NCBI GenBank assembly: GCA_041685755.1
Contig: JAWLFC010000003.1
Location: 1-64,000 of the forward strand
Source: Sva-07 sp041685755
GTDB lineage: Bacteria; Actinomycetota; Acidimicrobiia; Acidimicrobiales; Ilumatobacteraceae
DNA: 64,000 nt
Direction: 5' to 3'
Numbering within the stretch: position 1 is the first letter of the stretch; every line of letters begins with the position of its first letter. Positions 33,409 to 42,500 of the stretch are shown here, piece after piece. The notes beneath the pieces are model-generated. The model saw only the letters and a program-made list of their open reading frames with translations, searched no databases and was not told the origin of the DNA. Position numbers and translations under genes: made by a program.

Positions 33409-35081
33409 CACCGCACCACCACCGTGAGAGCCAGGACGAACACCATGGCGCCGGCGATGGTGCCGCCGAGCACCCAGCCCGGCGCCACCGTCCCGCCGAG
33501 CCCCGGCAACGCTCCCCGCCGCCACGCGGCCGGCACCGTCGGCAATGCCGGGCGAGGCAGCGACGCCACGACCGCGCCGACGCGCGGACCGAGACGCGGA
33601 CCGAGCCACACGGGGAGCTCGCGGTAGACGACATCGGTGTCGAGGCTGGTGGTCGCCTTCGGCGTGAGTCGTGCCCGTAGCACGACGAACGCGATCGCCG
33701 TGACACCGAGCAGGACGGTCGACTCGACGAGCTTGCCGGCGGTGTAGGGAACGAAGGGCTCGGGTGCCGGCAACAGGTCGAACAGCAGCGACGGGCGCAG
33801 TCCGATCGCGATGTTGGCGATCGCGGCGACGCCCATCGCCACGTACATCGTCGCCGGGATCCGCTGGACGGACACCGGCTCACGGGCAGGACCGAACCAC
33901 GTGAACGCCGGAAGCTTGAGCGCGACGCTCAGGAAGGTGCCCACCGAGGCGAGCTTCAGCAGCCACTGGGCCACGGACTCACCACCGGCGCCGATCGACG
34001 ACACGGCGAGCTCCTTGGCGGGGAACCCGCTGAACCCGGCCAGCCCCGAGATCGAGAGCGCGCCGACCATGTACAACACGAGGACGATCGGCAGCGCCCC
34101 GCGCAGACCACCCAGCTGCGAGGTACGGCTGCGACCCGTCGCGTACACCACCGCACCGGCACCCATGAGCAGTAGCCCCTTGTACAGCACGTGCGCCGTC
34201 GCGTGGGCGGTCGCGCCGTTGACCGCGGCGGCCGTGCCGACGCCGATCGCCGCGACCATGAACCCGACCTGGCTGACGATGTGATAGCTGAGCAGACGAC
34301 GGATGTCGTCTTCGAGGATGGCGAACACGACGCCGAACAGCGCCATGACGACGCCGATCCAGATCAGCAGGTCGAGACCGGGGAACCCGCGCGCCAACGC
34401 GTAGACCGCCGACTTGGTGGTGAACGCGCTGAGCAGGACGGTGGCCGCGACCGTCGCCGTGGGGTACGTGTCCGGGAGCCAGGCGTGCAACGGCACCGCC
34501 GCCGCCGACACGAGGAAACCCGTCAGGACGAGCGATGTCGGTCCGGTGAGCTCGAGTCCCTCGAACTGCAACGAACCCGTCGAGACGTGGTGCCACATCA
34601 CCCCACCGAGCAGCACGACGCCGCCGACGAGGTGGACCGGCAGGTACCTCGTCGCCGCCGCACTCGACACGGCGCGGCGACGGGCGAGCACGAGCAGGAC
34701 CACCGTGGTGACCTTCAGCTCCCAGAAGAAGAACAGCGTGAGGAGATCACCGGCGAGGACGACGCCGATGGCCGCTCCCGCGGTGGCCAGGCCGGCGACG
34801 CGCTCGAGCGTGCCCATGGTCGACCAGCCGAACACCGCGCCGAGCAGCATGATCGAGGCGAAGACGAGGGCGAAGGGTCGCGCCAGCCCGTCGAAACGCA
34901 TGGTGGTGAGTTCGATGCCGTAGAAGTCGTAGGTCGCCGTCGCGCCGAGTGGCAGGCCAACCGTGACGAGCAGCGCGAGGGCGGCAACGGCCACCGTCGT
35001 GACGGCCCCGAACCGGCGGGGCACCATCGCGACGACCAGGGCACCGACCAGCAGCACGAACGCCGGACTGAACTCAGGCAT
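33408..35081 (-). CDS. NuoL/M-type proton-conducting subunit, operon 1 (second of three)
   Basis: 557 residues with about fourteen to fifteen helices. GDLLTLFFFWELKVTTVVLLVLARR carries the helix-5 Glu, AAVPLHAWLPDTYPTATVAATVLLSAFTTKSAVYAL the core and a Lys on helix 8, and ATAHVLYKGLLLMGAGAVVYATG the later Lys. The Lys usually found before the VPLHAWLP stretch is replaced by Ala here (FLVSAAAVPLH). The C-terminal 100 residues add a polar loop rich in Pro and Arg plus a last helix. The ATG at 35081 has GGGGAGGT upstream and overlaps the end of the 64-residue gene by eight bases. Confidence 0.85.
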   Translation of the reverse strand: MPEFSPAFVLLVGALVVAMVPRRFGAVTTVAVAALALLVTVGLPLGATATYDFYGIELTTMRFDGLARPFALVFASIMLLGAVFGWSTMGTLERVAGLATAGAAIGVVLAGDLLTLFFFWELKVTTVVLLVLARRRAVSSAAATRYLPVHLVGGVVLLGGVMWHHVSTGSLQFEGLELTGPTSLVLTGFLVSAAAVPLHAWLPDTYPTATVAATVLLSAFTTKSAVYALARGFPGLDLLIWIGVVMALFGVVFAILEDDIRRLLSYHIVSQVGFMVAAIGVGTAAAVNGATAHATAHVLYKGLLLMGAGAVVYATGRSRTSQLGGLRGALPIVLVLYMVGALSISGLAGFSGFPAKELAVSSIGAGGESVAQWLLKLASVGTFLSVALKLPAFTWFGPAREPVSVQRIPATMYVAMGVAAIANIAIGLRPSLLFDLLPAPEPFVPYTAGKLVESTVLLGVTAIAFVVLRARLTPKATTSLDTDVVYRELPVWLGPRLGPRVGAVVASLPRPALPTVPAAWRRGALPGLGGTVAPGWVLGGTIAGAMVFVLALTVVVR

Positions 35082-35268
35082 CGTCGACCTCCCCGGTCCG
35101 GGCGTCCGCGGGCGCATCGACGAGGTCGTCCCGCGGGTCACCGAGTTCACCGGCGCGGGTTCCGGCGGGACGGGACACGACGGCCGACCCGAGCCACTTG
35201 GCACCGATCACGAGCACGACCGACGCGGCCATCGCGAAGACCCCGATGATCACGGCGTCGACGATCAT
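35074..35268 (-). CDS. 64-residue single-pass membrane protein, operon 1
   Basis: I do not recognise a family. It has one hydrophobic N-terminal helix (IVDAVIIGVFAMAASVVLVIGAKWLGSAVV) and an acidic polar tail of about 30 residues. The ATG at 35268 overlaps the TGA of the upstream antiporter subunit (ATGA), and its end overlaps the next gene's start, so it is translated in the middle of the operon between two proton-channel subunits. That position suggests a small structural subunit of the complex, comparable in place but not in sequence with small Mbh/Mrp subunits. Confidence 0.7.
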   Translation of the reverse strand: MIVDAVIIGVFAMAASVVLVIGAKWLGSAVVSRPAGTRAGELGDPRDDLVDAPADARTGEVDDA

Positions 35269-36752
35269 GGCGTCACCCCGACGACGGCCCGAGCCACCGC
35301 GTTCGTGAGCTGACCGATCGCGACGACGTCGCCGAGGCCGAGCACCACGCCGAGTACCGCAGTCGTCACGATCGGCACGAGCATCGCGGGGACGGCGTCG
35401 GTGCGCACGGTGGTGGGGCCGGCGAAGGCGTCCGAGCTCCGGAAGAACGCCCGGTGCACGATCGGCAACAGGTATCCGGCGGTGAGCAGACCGCTGCCGA
35501 TCACGATCACGGCGAGCACCGGCTGGTCGGCCTCGATCGTTCCCGAACCGAGGAACCACTTGCTGACGAACCCCCCGACCGGCGGCAGCCCGGCCAGGCC
35601 CAGCGCCGCGACCCCGAACGCTGCCATCGTGACGGGCATCCTCCGGCCGATGCCGTCCAACTGCGACACCCGGTCGACGCCGGTGGTGACGTAGATCGCC
35701 CCGGCGGCGAAGAACAGGGTGATCTTCAGTACGGCATGGTTCGCGAGGTGCAGCAGCGCCCCGTTCCACGCCGAGGCCGACAGCAGTGAGACACCGAGCA
35801 CGATGTAGGAGAGATGGGCGATGGTGGAGTAGGCCAGCCGACGCTTCAGCTGGTCCTGCCGGAACGCCATGACCGACGCGGTCACGATGGTGGCCCCCGC
35901 CAGCACGGCCACCACGAGACCGATGCCGATGTCGGCCATTCGCTCGGGACCGATCACGTAGCCGAACATCCGGACGAAGCCGAACACCCCGGCCTTGACG
36001 ACCGCGACCGCGTGCAGCAGCGCGCTGACCGGCGTCGGGGCGACCATGGCGGTGGGAAGCCATCCGTGCAGTGGCATGACGGCCGCCTTCGTCCCGAAGC
36101 CGAAGAACGCCAGCACGACCAGGGCGATCACCATCGTGTCGCTCACCGCCCCCGTGGCGGCGTCGCCGAGCACGCCACCGGCGGTGAAGGTCGCCGTCGG
36201 CACGGTGTACTGCACGATCGCGACCGCCAGCAGCAACGCCGTCCCGCCACCGAGCAGCGTCAGCAGGTATCGCTTGCCGGCGGCGAACGCGGCGGGCGTC
36301 TGCTTGTGCACCACGAGCGGGTAGGTGGCGAGCGTCAGCAACTCGTAGAACACGAAGAACGTGAACAGGTTCCCGGCGAACGCCAGACCCATCGTGGTCG
36401 ACACGCACAGGGCGAAGGTCGCGAAGAAGCGGGTGAGGTGTTGCTCACCGGCTCCGGCCACGTACCCGAACGAGTACGAGGAAGCCAGGATCCAGAGGGC
36501 GGCCGCCGAGAGGGCGAAGACCATGCCGGCGGCATCCACCCGCAACAGGAGTTCGACGCCCGGCGCCAACTCGCCGAGTCGACGGGTGGGCTCGTGCCCG
36601 TCGAGCACCTGCGGCAGCATCGCGACCACCAGCGCGAACGTCGTGAGCGCCGCCACCGCCGTCCACAGCACGCGCAGGCGGTGCCGATCGCCCGAGAGGG
36701 CGATGGCGACAGCGCCGACGAGCGGCGTGAGGACGGCAAGGACAGCAAGCAT
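35265..36752 (-). CDS. NuoM/MrpD-type proton-conducting subunit, operon 1 (first gene)
   Basis: 495 residues with about fourteen helices. The helix-5 Glu lies in GNLFTFFVFYELLTLATYPLVVHKQT, the helix-7 Lys in FFGFGTKAAVMPLHGWLPTAMVAPTPVSALLHAVAVVKAGVFGFVR and the last conserved Lys in LANHAVLKITLFFAAGAIYVTTG, so all ionisable residues of the proton path are there. It opens the ten-gene operon and is preceded by a 391-bp gap. This subunit is closer to NuoM and the MbhH/MbxH type than to MrpA, because it has no C-terminal MbhD extension. Confidence 0.88.
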   Translation of the reverse strand: MLAVLAVLTPLVGAVAIALSGDRHRLRVLWTAVAALTTFALVVAMLPQVLDGHEPTRRLGELAPGVELLLRVDAAGMVFALSAAALWILASSYSFGYVAGAGEQHLTRFFATFALCVSTTMGLAFAGNLFTFFVFYELLTLATYPLVVHKQTPAAFAAGKRYLLTLLGGGTALLLAVAIVQYTVPTATFTAGGVLGDAATGAVSDTMVIALVVLAFFGFGTKAAVMPLHGWLPTAMVAPTPVSALLHAVAVVKAGVFGFVRMFGYVIGPERMADIGIGLVVAVLAGATIVTASVMAFRQDQLKRRLAYSTIAHLSYIVLGVSLLSASAWNGALLHLANHAVLKITLFFAAGAIYVTTGVDRVSQLDGIGRRMPVTMAAFGVAALGLAGLPPVGGFVSKWFLGSGTIEADQPVLAVIVIGSGLLTAGYLLPIVHRAFFRSSDAFAGPTTVRTDAVPAMLVPIVTTAVLGVVLGLGDVVAIGQLTNAVARAVVGVTP

Positions 36753-37143
36753 GGACGATCAGGGCTTCGGGTGGATCACGGCAACGGCAGGTCCGACCAT
36801 CGGGGCAGACGAGCAGGAATCCCACGGAATCGCATCGCGGCGACCGGACGGGTCGCGCCGGCGATGTCGAAATCAGCGCAGCAGCAGGCGGGCGAGCGGC
36901 GGCCCGGCGTTGCACACCGGACCGCGCGTCCCGGGGTGAAGGCACCCGAGCAGCAGCGACCGACGCAACATGCAGTGCACCTTACGGATACTTCCGGTCG
37001 GACCAAACCCGAATCGGATCAGGGTTCACACCCCGTTCATGCAGGAGCTTCGCCGCCACCGTCGACGAGAGGGCCACCGCGCTCACGATCGGTCCGTCAC
37101 CCGATCGACACACAACCGTCATGTTGCGATAGCTTGAGCGGCC
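36753..37143. promoter_or_regulatory. 391-bp divergent intergenic region; contains a possible 32-codon leader ORF
   Basis: It separates the Mrp-like operon (minus) from the M23 peptidase (plus), so it must hold both promoters. Near the plus gene TTGCGATAGCTT lies 11 nt before the ATG. On the minus strand an ORF of 32 codons (36971 down to 36873) starts MLRRSLLLGCLHPG, has AAGG eight bases upstream and ends 120 bases before the antiporter start; it could be a leader peptide or chance. I see no riboswitch, tRNA or clear terminator. Confidence 0.35.
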
Positions 37144-38421
37144 ATGCCTGCGACCGAGCGAGAACCCCACCGACAGCGCCGCGTCGCCGCCGTTCTCGCT
37201 GTCATCGTTCTGGGCCTCCTCGGGCCGGTCGTGGTTCCCGCTGGAGTCGGCGCCCAGGATCCTGCAGCCGAGCAGGCCGCACGCGAAATCCAGGAGGCGC
37301 GCGACCGCGCCAACGCCGCCGCGCAGGCGATGTTCGACGCCGAGTCGCAGCTCGACACGCTCGACCTGGAGATCGTCGAGGCCGAGCGACAGCTGGCTGC
37401 GGTCGAGGCCGAGGCGGCCGCGATGCAGACGAGCCTGCAGGCCGACGCCCAGCGCAGCTTCGTCAACTCGGGCACCAACATCCCGCTCCTGATCGACCTC
37501 GACGACGCCAACGCCGACATCACGGCGAGCCGACTGGCCTCGGTCGCTCGCGGCGCCGCAGCGGTCGAACTCGACGACTACGACGCGGTGATGAAGGAGG
37601 TCCGCTCCCAGCGCGCCGACCTCGAACGCCGCAAGGAGGCCACGGCCGAGGCCCGCGAGCAGTACGAGCAGCTCAAGGCGGCCGCCGAGGCCGAGGTCGT
37701 GAAGCTGACCGAGATCGAGGAGCAGCGCCTGCGCGACGTCGCCGTGCAGCGCGAACTCGAACGCCAACGCAAGCTCCGTGCCGAGCAGGAGGCCGCCGAG
37801 GCGGCAGCCGCCGCCGCGGCCGCACAGCAGACGCAATCACGAGCGCAGTCGAGCCGCGTGGCCGCACCCGCACCGAGCGGCGCGGCCAGTGCCGGATCGA
37901 GCGGCGGGTCGAATGACAGCTCGAACGGCGGGTCGAACGGCGGCTCGAACGGCAGCTCGAACACTCGCCCGCAGGCCGCAGCACCGCCACCGGCGCCCAC
38001 GCCGGCTCCCCCACCGCCACCGCCGGCGAACGCCGGGAGCGGAATCGTGTGCCCCGTCGCCGGTCCCCATGCCTTCGCCGACACGTGGGGCGCACCCCGC
38101 TCGGGCGGCCGCCGCCACGAGGGCGTCGACATGATGGCCGCTCGCGGCGTTCCGCTCGTCGCCGTCGAGTCCGGCTACGCCCAGTTCAAGACCACCCGCC
38201 TCGGCGGCAACTCGGTCTGGGTCAACGGCAACAGTGGCACCCGCTACTTCTACGCCCACCTCAGCGCCTGGGAGGGCTCGAGCCGCAACGTGTCACGCGG
38301 TGAGGTGATCGGCTACGTCGGCGCCACCGGCAACACGAGCGCCAACCACCTCCACTTCGAAGTGCACCCCGGCGGCGGTCGCGCCGTCAATCCCTACCCC
38401 TACGTCCGCGCCGTCTGCTGA
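37144..38421 (+). CDS. Secreted M23 metallopeptidase with coiled coil
   Basis: 425 residues. Signal peptide with a basic start and hydrophobic core (RRVAAVLAVIVLGLLGPVVVPAGVGAQ). An Ala/Glu-rich coiled coil spans about residues 40-225, then Gly/Ser/Asn repeats (GGSN type) and a polyproline linker. The C-terminal LytM/M23 zinc peptidase has RHEGVDMM near 325 (first His and Asp), FYAHL, and HLHFEVH near 402. This is the layout of EnvC/RipA-like divisome hydrolases or activators that cut peptidoglycan cross-links during cell separation; the zinc ligands look intact. The promoter appears close-set to the ATG. The gene end is followed by a tandem repeat. Confidence 0.88.
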   Translation: MPATEREPHRQRRVAAVLAVIVLGLLGPVVVPAGVGAQDPAAEQAAREIQEARDRANAAAQAMFDAESQLDTLDLEIVEAERQLAAVEAEAAAMQTSLQADAQRSFVNSGTNIPLLIDLDDANADITASRLASVARGAAAVELDDYDAVMKEVRSQRADLERRKEATAEAREQYEQLKAAAEAEVVKLTEIEEQRLRDVAVQRELERQRKLRAEQEAAEAAAAAAAAQQTQSRAQSSRVAAPAPSGAASAGSSGGSNDSSNGGSNGGSNGSSNTRPQAAAPPPAPTPAPPPPPPANAGSGIVCPVAGPHAFADTWGAPRSGGRRHEGVDMMAARGVPLVAVESGYAQFKTTRLGGNSVWVNGNSGTRYFYAHLSAWEGSSRNVSRGEVIGYVGATGNTSANHLHFEVHPGGGRAVNPYPYVRAVC

Positions 38422-38426
38422 CCCCG

Positions 38427-38488
38427 GCGCGTCGGGGTCGGGTCCGGACGGGCAGGGTGCGCGTCGGGGTCGGGTCCGGACGGGCAGG
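38427..38488. repeat. Second locus of the 31-bp tandem unit
   Basis: Two copies (38427-38456 and 38459-38488) of the unit found duplicated at 4260-4321, starting GCGCGTCGGGGTCGGG. The period is 32 here because of one extra base between copies. It lies between convergent genes, eight bases beyond the stop of the minus-strand DHOD-like gene. Confidence 0.9.
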
Positions 38489-38496
38489 AGATGGGG

Positions 38497-39537
38497 TCAG
38501 CGGGTGCGGGTCCGCGAGAGCGGGACGGTGCCGCGCATGACACGACTGGTGTAGGTCGCGATGTTGCCGATGTAGTTGGCCCGCTCGTAGGCCGCCGGGT
38601 CAGCGGCGCCGCGGCTCGAGACCGCTCCACGCATCTGCTCCACCGAGTCGTACTCGTGCTCGGTCATCCAGTCGACGAGTTGCGCCTCGATCGTCGCGAC
38701 GTGGCTCGCGCCCTCACGGAGCAGCGACGAGGTCGCCATCGCCACATCGGCGCCGGCCAGGATCACCTTCGCAGCATCGAAGCCCGAGTGGACGCCGCTC
38801 GACGCGGCGATCGACATCGACAGGTGCTCGCGCAGGATGCCGATCCAACGCAGCGGAAGGCGGACCTCCTCGGGCGTGCTCAGCGCGATGCGCGGCTCCA
38901 CGTCGAGCGTCTCGAGGTCGAGATCGGGCGAGTAGAACCGGTTGAACATCACCACGCCGTCGGCACCGGCACGTTGGACGGCGACCACGAAGTTGGCCAG
39001 CGAGGAGTAGTACGGCGAGATCTTGACCGCGACCGGCACGTCGACCTCCTCGGCGACGAGCGCCACGAGCTCGAGGTGCTCACCCTCGAGCGATGCGCCG
39101 TCGACGGCGGGATCGGCGGCGACGGTGTAGAGGTTCAACTCGAGTGCGTCGGCGCCGGCGCCTTCGAGCAGCCGGGCGTACTTGACCCAGCCGCCGATGT
39201 TGGCCCCGTTGAGACTGGCGATCACCGGCACGTCGATCGCCACCTTGGCGTTCTCGATCAGCTCGAGATACGAGTCGATGGCCGAGCCGTAGTCGTCGAT
39301 CTCGGGGAAGAACGACGTCGCCTCGTTGAAGCTGTCGTCGTGCACGGTGAACAGCCGGTCGATCTCGGCGGTCTCGTGCTCGATCTGCTCTTCGAAGATC
39401 GACGGCAACACGACCGCTCCGACGCCGGCGAGGTCGAGCTCGGTGAGCCGGTCGAGATCACCCGTGAACGGCCCTGCCGACGCCACGATCGGCGACCGCA
39501 GCGACAGTCCGAGATAGGTGGTGTGCAGGTCAGGCAT
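38497..39537 (-). CDS. Dihydroorotate dehydrogenase-like flavoprotein linked to PFOR
   Basis: 346 residues with the FMN-binding TIM-barrel of the PyrD/PreA family: TTYLGLSLRSPIVASAGPFT at the start, ASLNGANIGGWVKYARLLEGAGADALELNLY, VAVKISPYYSSLANF, and the phosphate-binding SSGVHSGFDAAKVILAGADVAMATSSLL. The Asn/Ser positions of a true DHOD active site are not obvious, so pyrimidine synthesis is doubtful. The gene overlaps the end of nifJ by eight bases. This pairing recurs in other bacteria, so a redox role next to PFOR is likely, but the substrate is unknown. Confidence 0.85.
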   Translation of the reverse strand: MPDLHTTYLGLSLRSPIVASAGPFTGDLDRLTELDLAGVGAVVLPSIFEEQIEHETAEIDRLFTVHDDSFNEATSFFPEIDDYGSAIDSYLELIENAKVAIDVPVIASLNGANIGGWVKYARLLEGAGADALELNLYTVAADPAVDGASLEGEHLELVALVAEEVDVPVAVKISPYYSSLANFVVAVQRAGADGVVMFNRFYSPDLDLETLDVEPRIALSTPEEVRLPLRWIGILREHLSMSIAASSGVHSGFDAAKVILAGADVAMATSSLLREGASHVATIEAQLVDWMTEHEYDSVEQMRGAVSSRGAADPAAYERANYIGNIATYTSRVMRGTVPLSRTRTR

Positions 39538-42500
39538 CGTCGTCCTCCGACTCGGGCTCGCCGTCGATCATGTCCAGGTCGACGGCGTGGGGCTCGCGGA
39601 GCGTGCGCTCCACACCGGCGAGTTGTTCGTAGTAGCGCCAGCGCTCGTCGATCTCCTCCTGGGCGAGATCGAGCAGCATCGCCGAGCGCTCGGGGTCCGA
39701 CCGCGCCAACATCGAGTAGCGGGCCTCCTTCAGCGCGAACTCGCGCAACGGGATGCTCGGTGCCGCCGAGTCGAGGTGGAACGGCTGCTCGTGCTCCTCG
39801 ACGGTCGGCTGATAGCGGTACAGCGGCCAGTAGCCGGACTTCACCGCCTCCTTCATGTGCGACATCGAGGTCTCCATGTCGATGCCGTGGGCGATGCACG
39901 TCGAGTAGGCGATGACGAGCGACGGTCCGTCCCAGGCGTCGGCCTCGGCGAGCGCCTTGACGGTCTGGATGTCGCTGCCGCCGATGGCGACCTGAGCGAC
40001 GTAGACGTTGCCGTAGCGTCGGGCGATCGCCCCGAGGTCCTTCTTCCCGGTCGGTTTGCCGGCCATCGCGAACTTGGCGACAGCTCCGAGCGGCGTCGCC
40101 TTCGACGCCTGGCCACCGGTGTTGGAGTACACCTCGGTGTCGAGCACCAGCAGGTTGACGTTGCGGCCGCTGCCGAGCACGTGATCGACGCCACCGAAGC
40201 CGATGTCGTACGCCCAGCCGTCGCCGCCGACGATCCAGGTACTCGTACGCACCAGCTCGTCGGCGATCGACGCGAGCCGTCGAGCCGACTCGGCCACGAC
40301 GGGATCGGCGTCCTCGACCAGGTCGGCGAGACGTTCGCGCAGCACGCCGACGCGGGCACGCTGCTCGATGACAGCCGCCTCGGTCGGCGCCGGGTCGGCG
40401 AGCAGGGCGTCGGTGAGTTCGGCGCCGACACCGTCGCGCAGGTCGGCGAGCAGACGGCGCGCTTCGCGCTGGTGGTGCTCGATACCGAGGCGCATGCCGA
40501 AGCCGAACTCGGCGTTGTCCTCGAACAACGAGTTCGACCACGCCGGGCCGAGACCGTTGGTGTCGGTCGCCCACGGCGTGGTGGGCAGATTGCCGCCGTA
40601 GATGGACGAACAGCCCGTGGCGTTGGCGACCACGAGGCGGTCGCCGAACAGCTGGGTGAGGAGCTTGAGGTACGGCGTCTCACCGCAGCCCGAACAGGCA
40701 CCGGAGAACTCGAACAGCGGTTGCAGCAGCTGGGAGTTCTTGACCGAGCCGTGGGTGATCGACGCCCGATCGATCTCGGGGATCTCGGTGAAGAAGTCCC
40801 AGCGTTCGCGCTCGACCTCGCGGTGCTCGTCGGCGGGCGCCATGTTGATCGCCTTACGACTCACCTGGGTCTTGTCCTTGGCCGGACACACGTCGACGCA
40901 GATGCCGCAGCCGGTGCAGTCGTCGGGGGCGACCTGGATCGTCAGCTGGTGGCCGTCGAGTTCCCGTGAGCGGAAGTTCTTCGTGAGGAAGCCGTCCGGG
41001 GCGCCGTCGAGAGCGGCGGGTTCGTAGGCCTTCATGCGGATCGTGGCGTGCGGGCACACGACGGCGCACTTGCCGCAGTCGATGCACAGGTCGGGCTCCC
41101 ACACCGGGATCGAAAGCGCCAGCTTGCGCTTCTCGAACCGGGTGGTGCCGGTCGGAAAGCTGCCGTCGATCGGCATCGCCGACACCGGCAGCAGGTCGCC
41201 CTCACCGGCGATCATCCGCATCGTCACCTTCTCGACGAAGTCGTCGGTGGCGGCCTCGCGCACCGAGTCGAGCACGTCGAGCGTCTCGTCGATCGGGGTC
41301 TCGTCGCCCACCGTCGCCGGCACCGTCACCTCGGCCAGTTCGGTCAGCGCACGATCGACCGCGGCCTCGTTGCGTTCGACGACGAGGCGACCGCGGCGGC
41401 CGTAGGCCTTCTCGATCGACTCCTTGATCGCGCCGACCGCCCGGTCGAGCTCCATCACCTCGGACAGCGCGAAGAAGCACGGCTGCATGATCGTGTTGAT
41501 GCGCCCCGGCATCTTCAGCTCGCGGGCGATGCGGGTCGCGTCGATCGTGACGACGCGCAACTCGCGCTCGACGATGCGACGCTGGATCTTGCGTGGCAGG
41601 TGTTCCCACAACTCGTCGGCGGTGTAGGGGGCGTTGAGCAGGAACGTGCCACCGTGGCGGATGTCGGCGAGCACGTCGAAGCGGTCGAGCAGGCCGAACT
41701 GGTGGCAGGCGACGAGGTCGGCCTCCTGGACCAGATAGGTCGAGCGGATGGGTTCGGGCCCGAAGCGCAGGTGCGAGACGGTCATCGAGCCGGACTTCTT
41801 GGAGTCGTACACGAAGTAGCCCTGGGCGAAGAGGTCGGGTTCGTCGCCGATGATCTTCACCGACGCCTTGTTGGCACCGACGGTGCCGTCGGACCCGAGG
41901 GCGTAGAACACCGCCGAGCGTCCCGACCGCTCGACGTGGAAGCCGTCGTCGACGTCGAGGCTGAGGCCGCCGACGTCGTCGACGATGCCGACGGTGAAGC
42001 GCCGCTTCGGGTCGTCACGGCCGGCTTCGTCGAACACCGCCTTGGCCATCGCCGGGGTGAACTCCTTCGAGCCGAGGCCGTAGCGGCCACCGATCACCCT
42101 CACCTTCGGCCGGTCCGATTCGGCGAGGGCGGTGACGACGTCCTGGAACAGCGGCTCGCCGGCGGCGCCGGGCTCCTTCGTCCGATCGAGAACGGCGATG
42201 TGGCGGACGGTGTCGGGCAGGGCAGCGAGCAGCGCGTCGGTCGGGAACGGCCGGAACAGCCGGATCGTCGCGAGGCCGACCTTCTCGCCGTCGGCGACGA
42301 GTTTCGCCACGGTCTCGCCGACAGCACCGGCGCCCGAGCCCATCATGACGATGACCCGTTCGGCGTCCGGCGCCCCCTCGTAGTCGACGAGACCGTAGCG
42401 ACGGCCGGTCAGCTCGGCGAGCTCGGCGAAGACCTGCTCGACGGCGGCCGGCACGGCGGCGTGGAAGGGGTTGGCGGCTTCGCGCGCCTGGAAGAACACG

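Noticed and set aside
29395..36752. Respiratory complex I (nuo) operon
   Set aside because: Three NuoL/M/N-type subunits and a NuoK-like one are present, but no NuoB, C, D, H, I or F/G homologues; the MrpB, E, F and G subunits identify it as Mrp-like.
36776..37006. Cys-rich 76-residue frame upstream of the antiporter operon
   Set aside because: Its start would be TTG without ribosome site and its composition looks like random high-GC translation; the 32-codon frame with a ribosome site in the same region is a better candidate.
36753..37143. c-di-AMP (ydaO-type) riboswitch before the M23 peptidase
   Set aside because: Such riboswitches often precede actinobacterial cell-wall hydrolases, but I could not find the conserved core; a covariance-model search would decide.
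4260..38488. CRISPR-like short tandem repeats
   Set aside because: The 31-bp units are directly adjacent with no or one base between copies; there are no variable spacers and no cas genes.
38497..39537. True pyrimidine-synthesis PyrD
   Set aside because: The active-site residues of DHOD are not evident, and the gene is embedded after nifJ, not with pyr genes.
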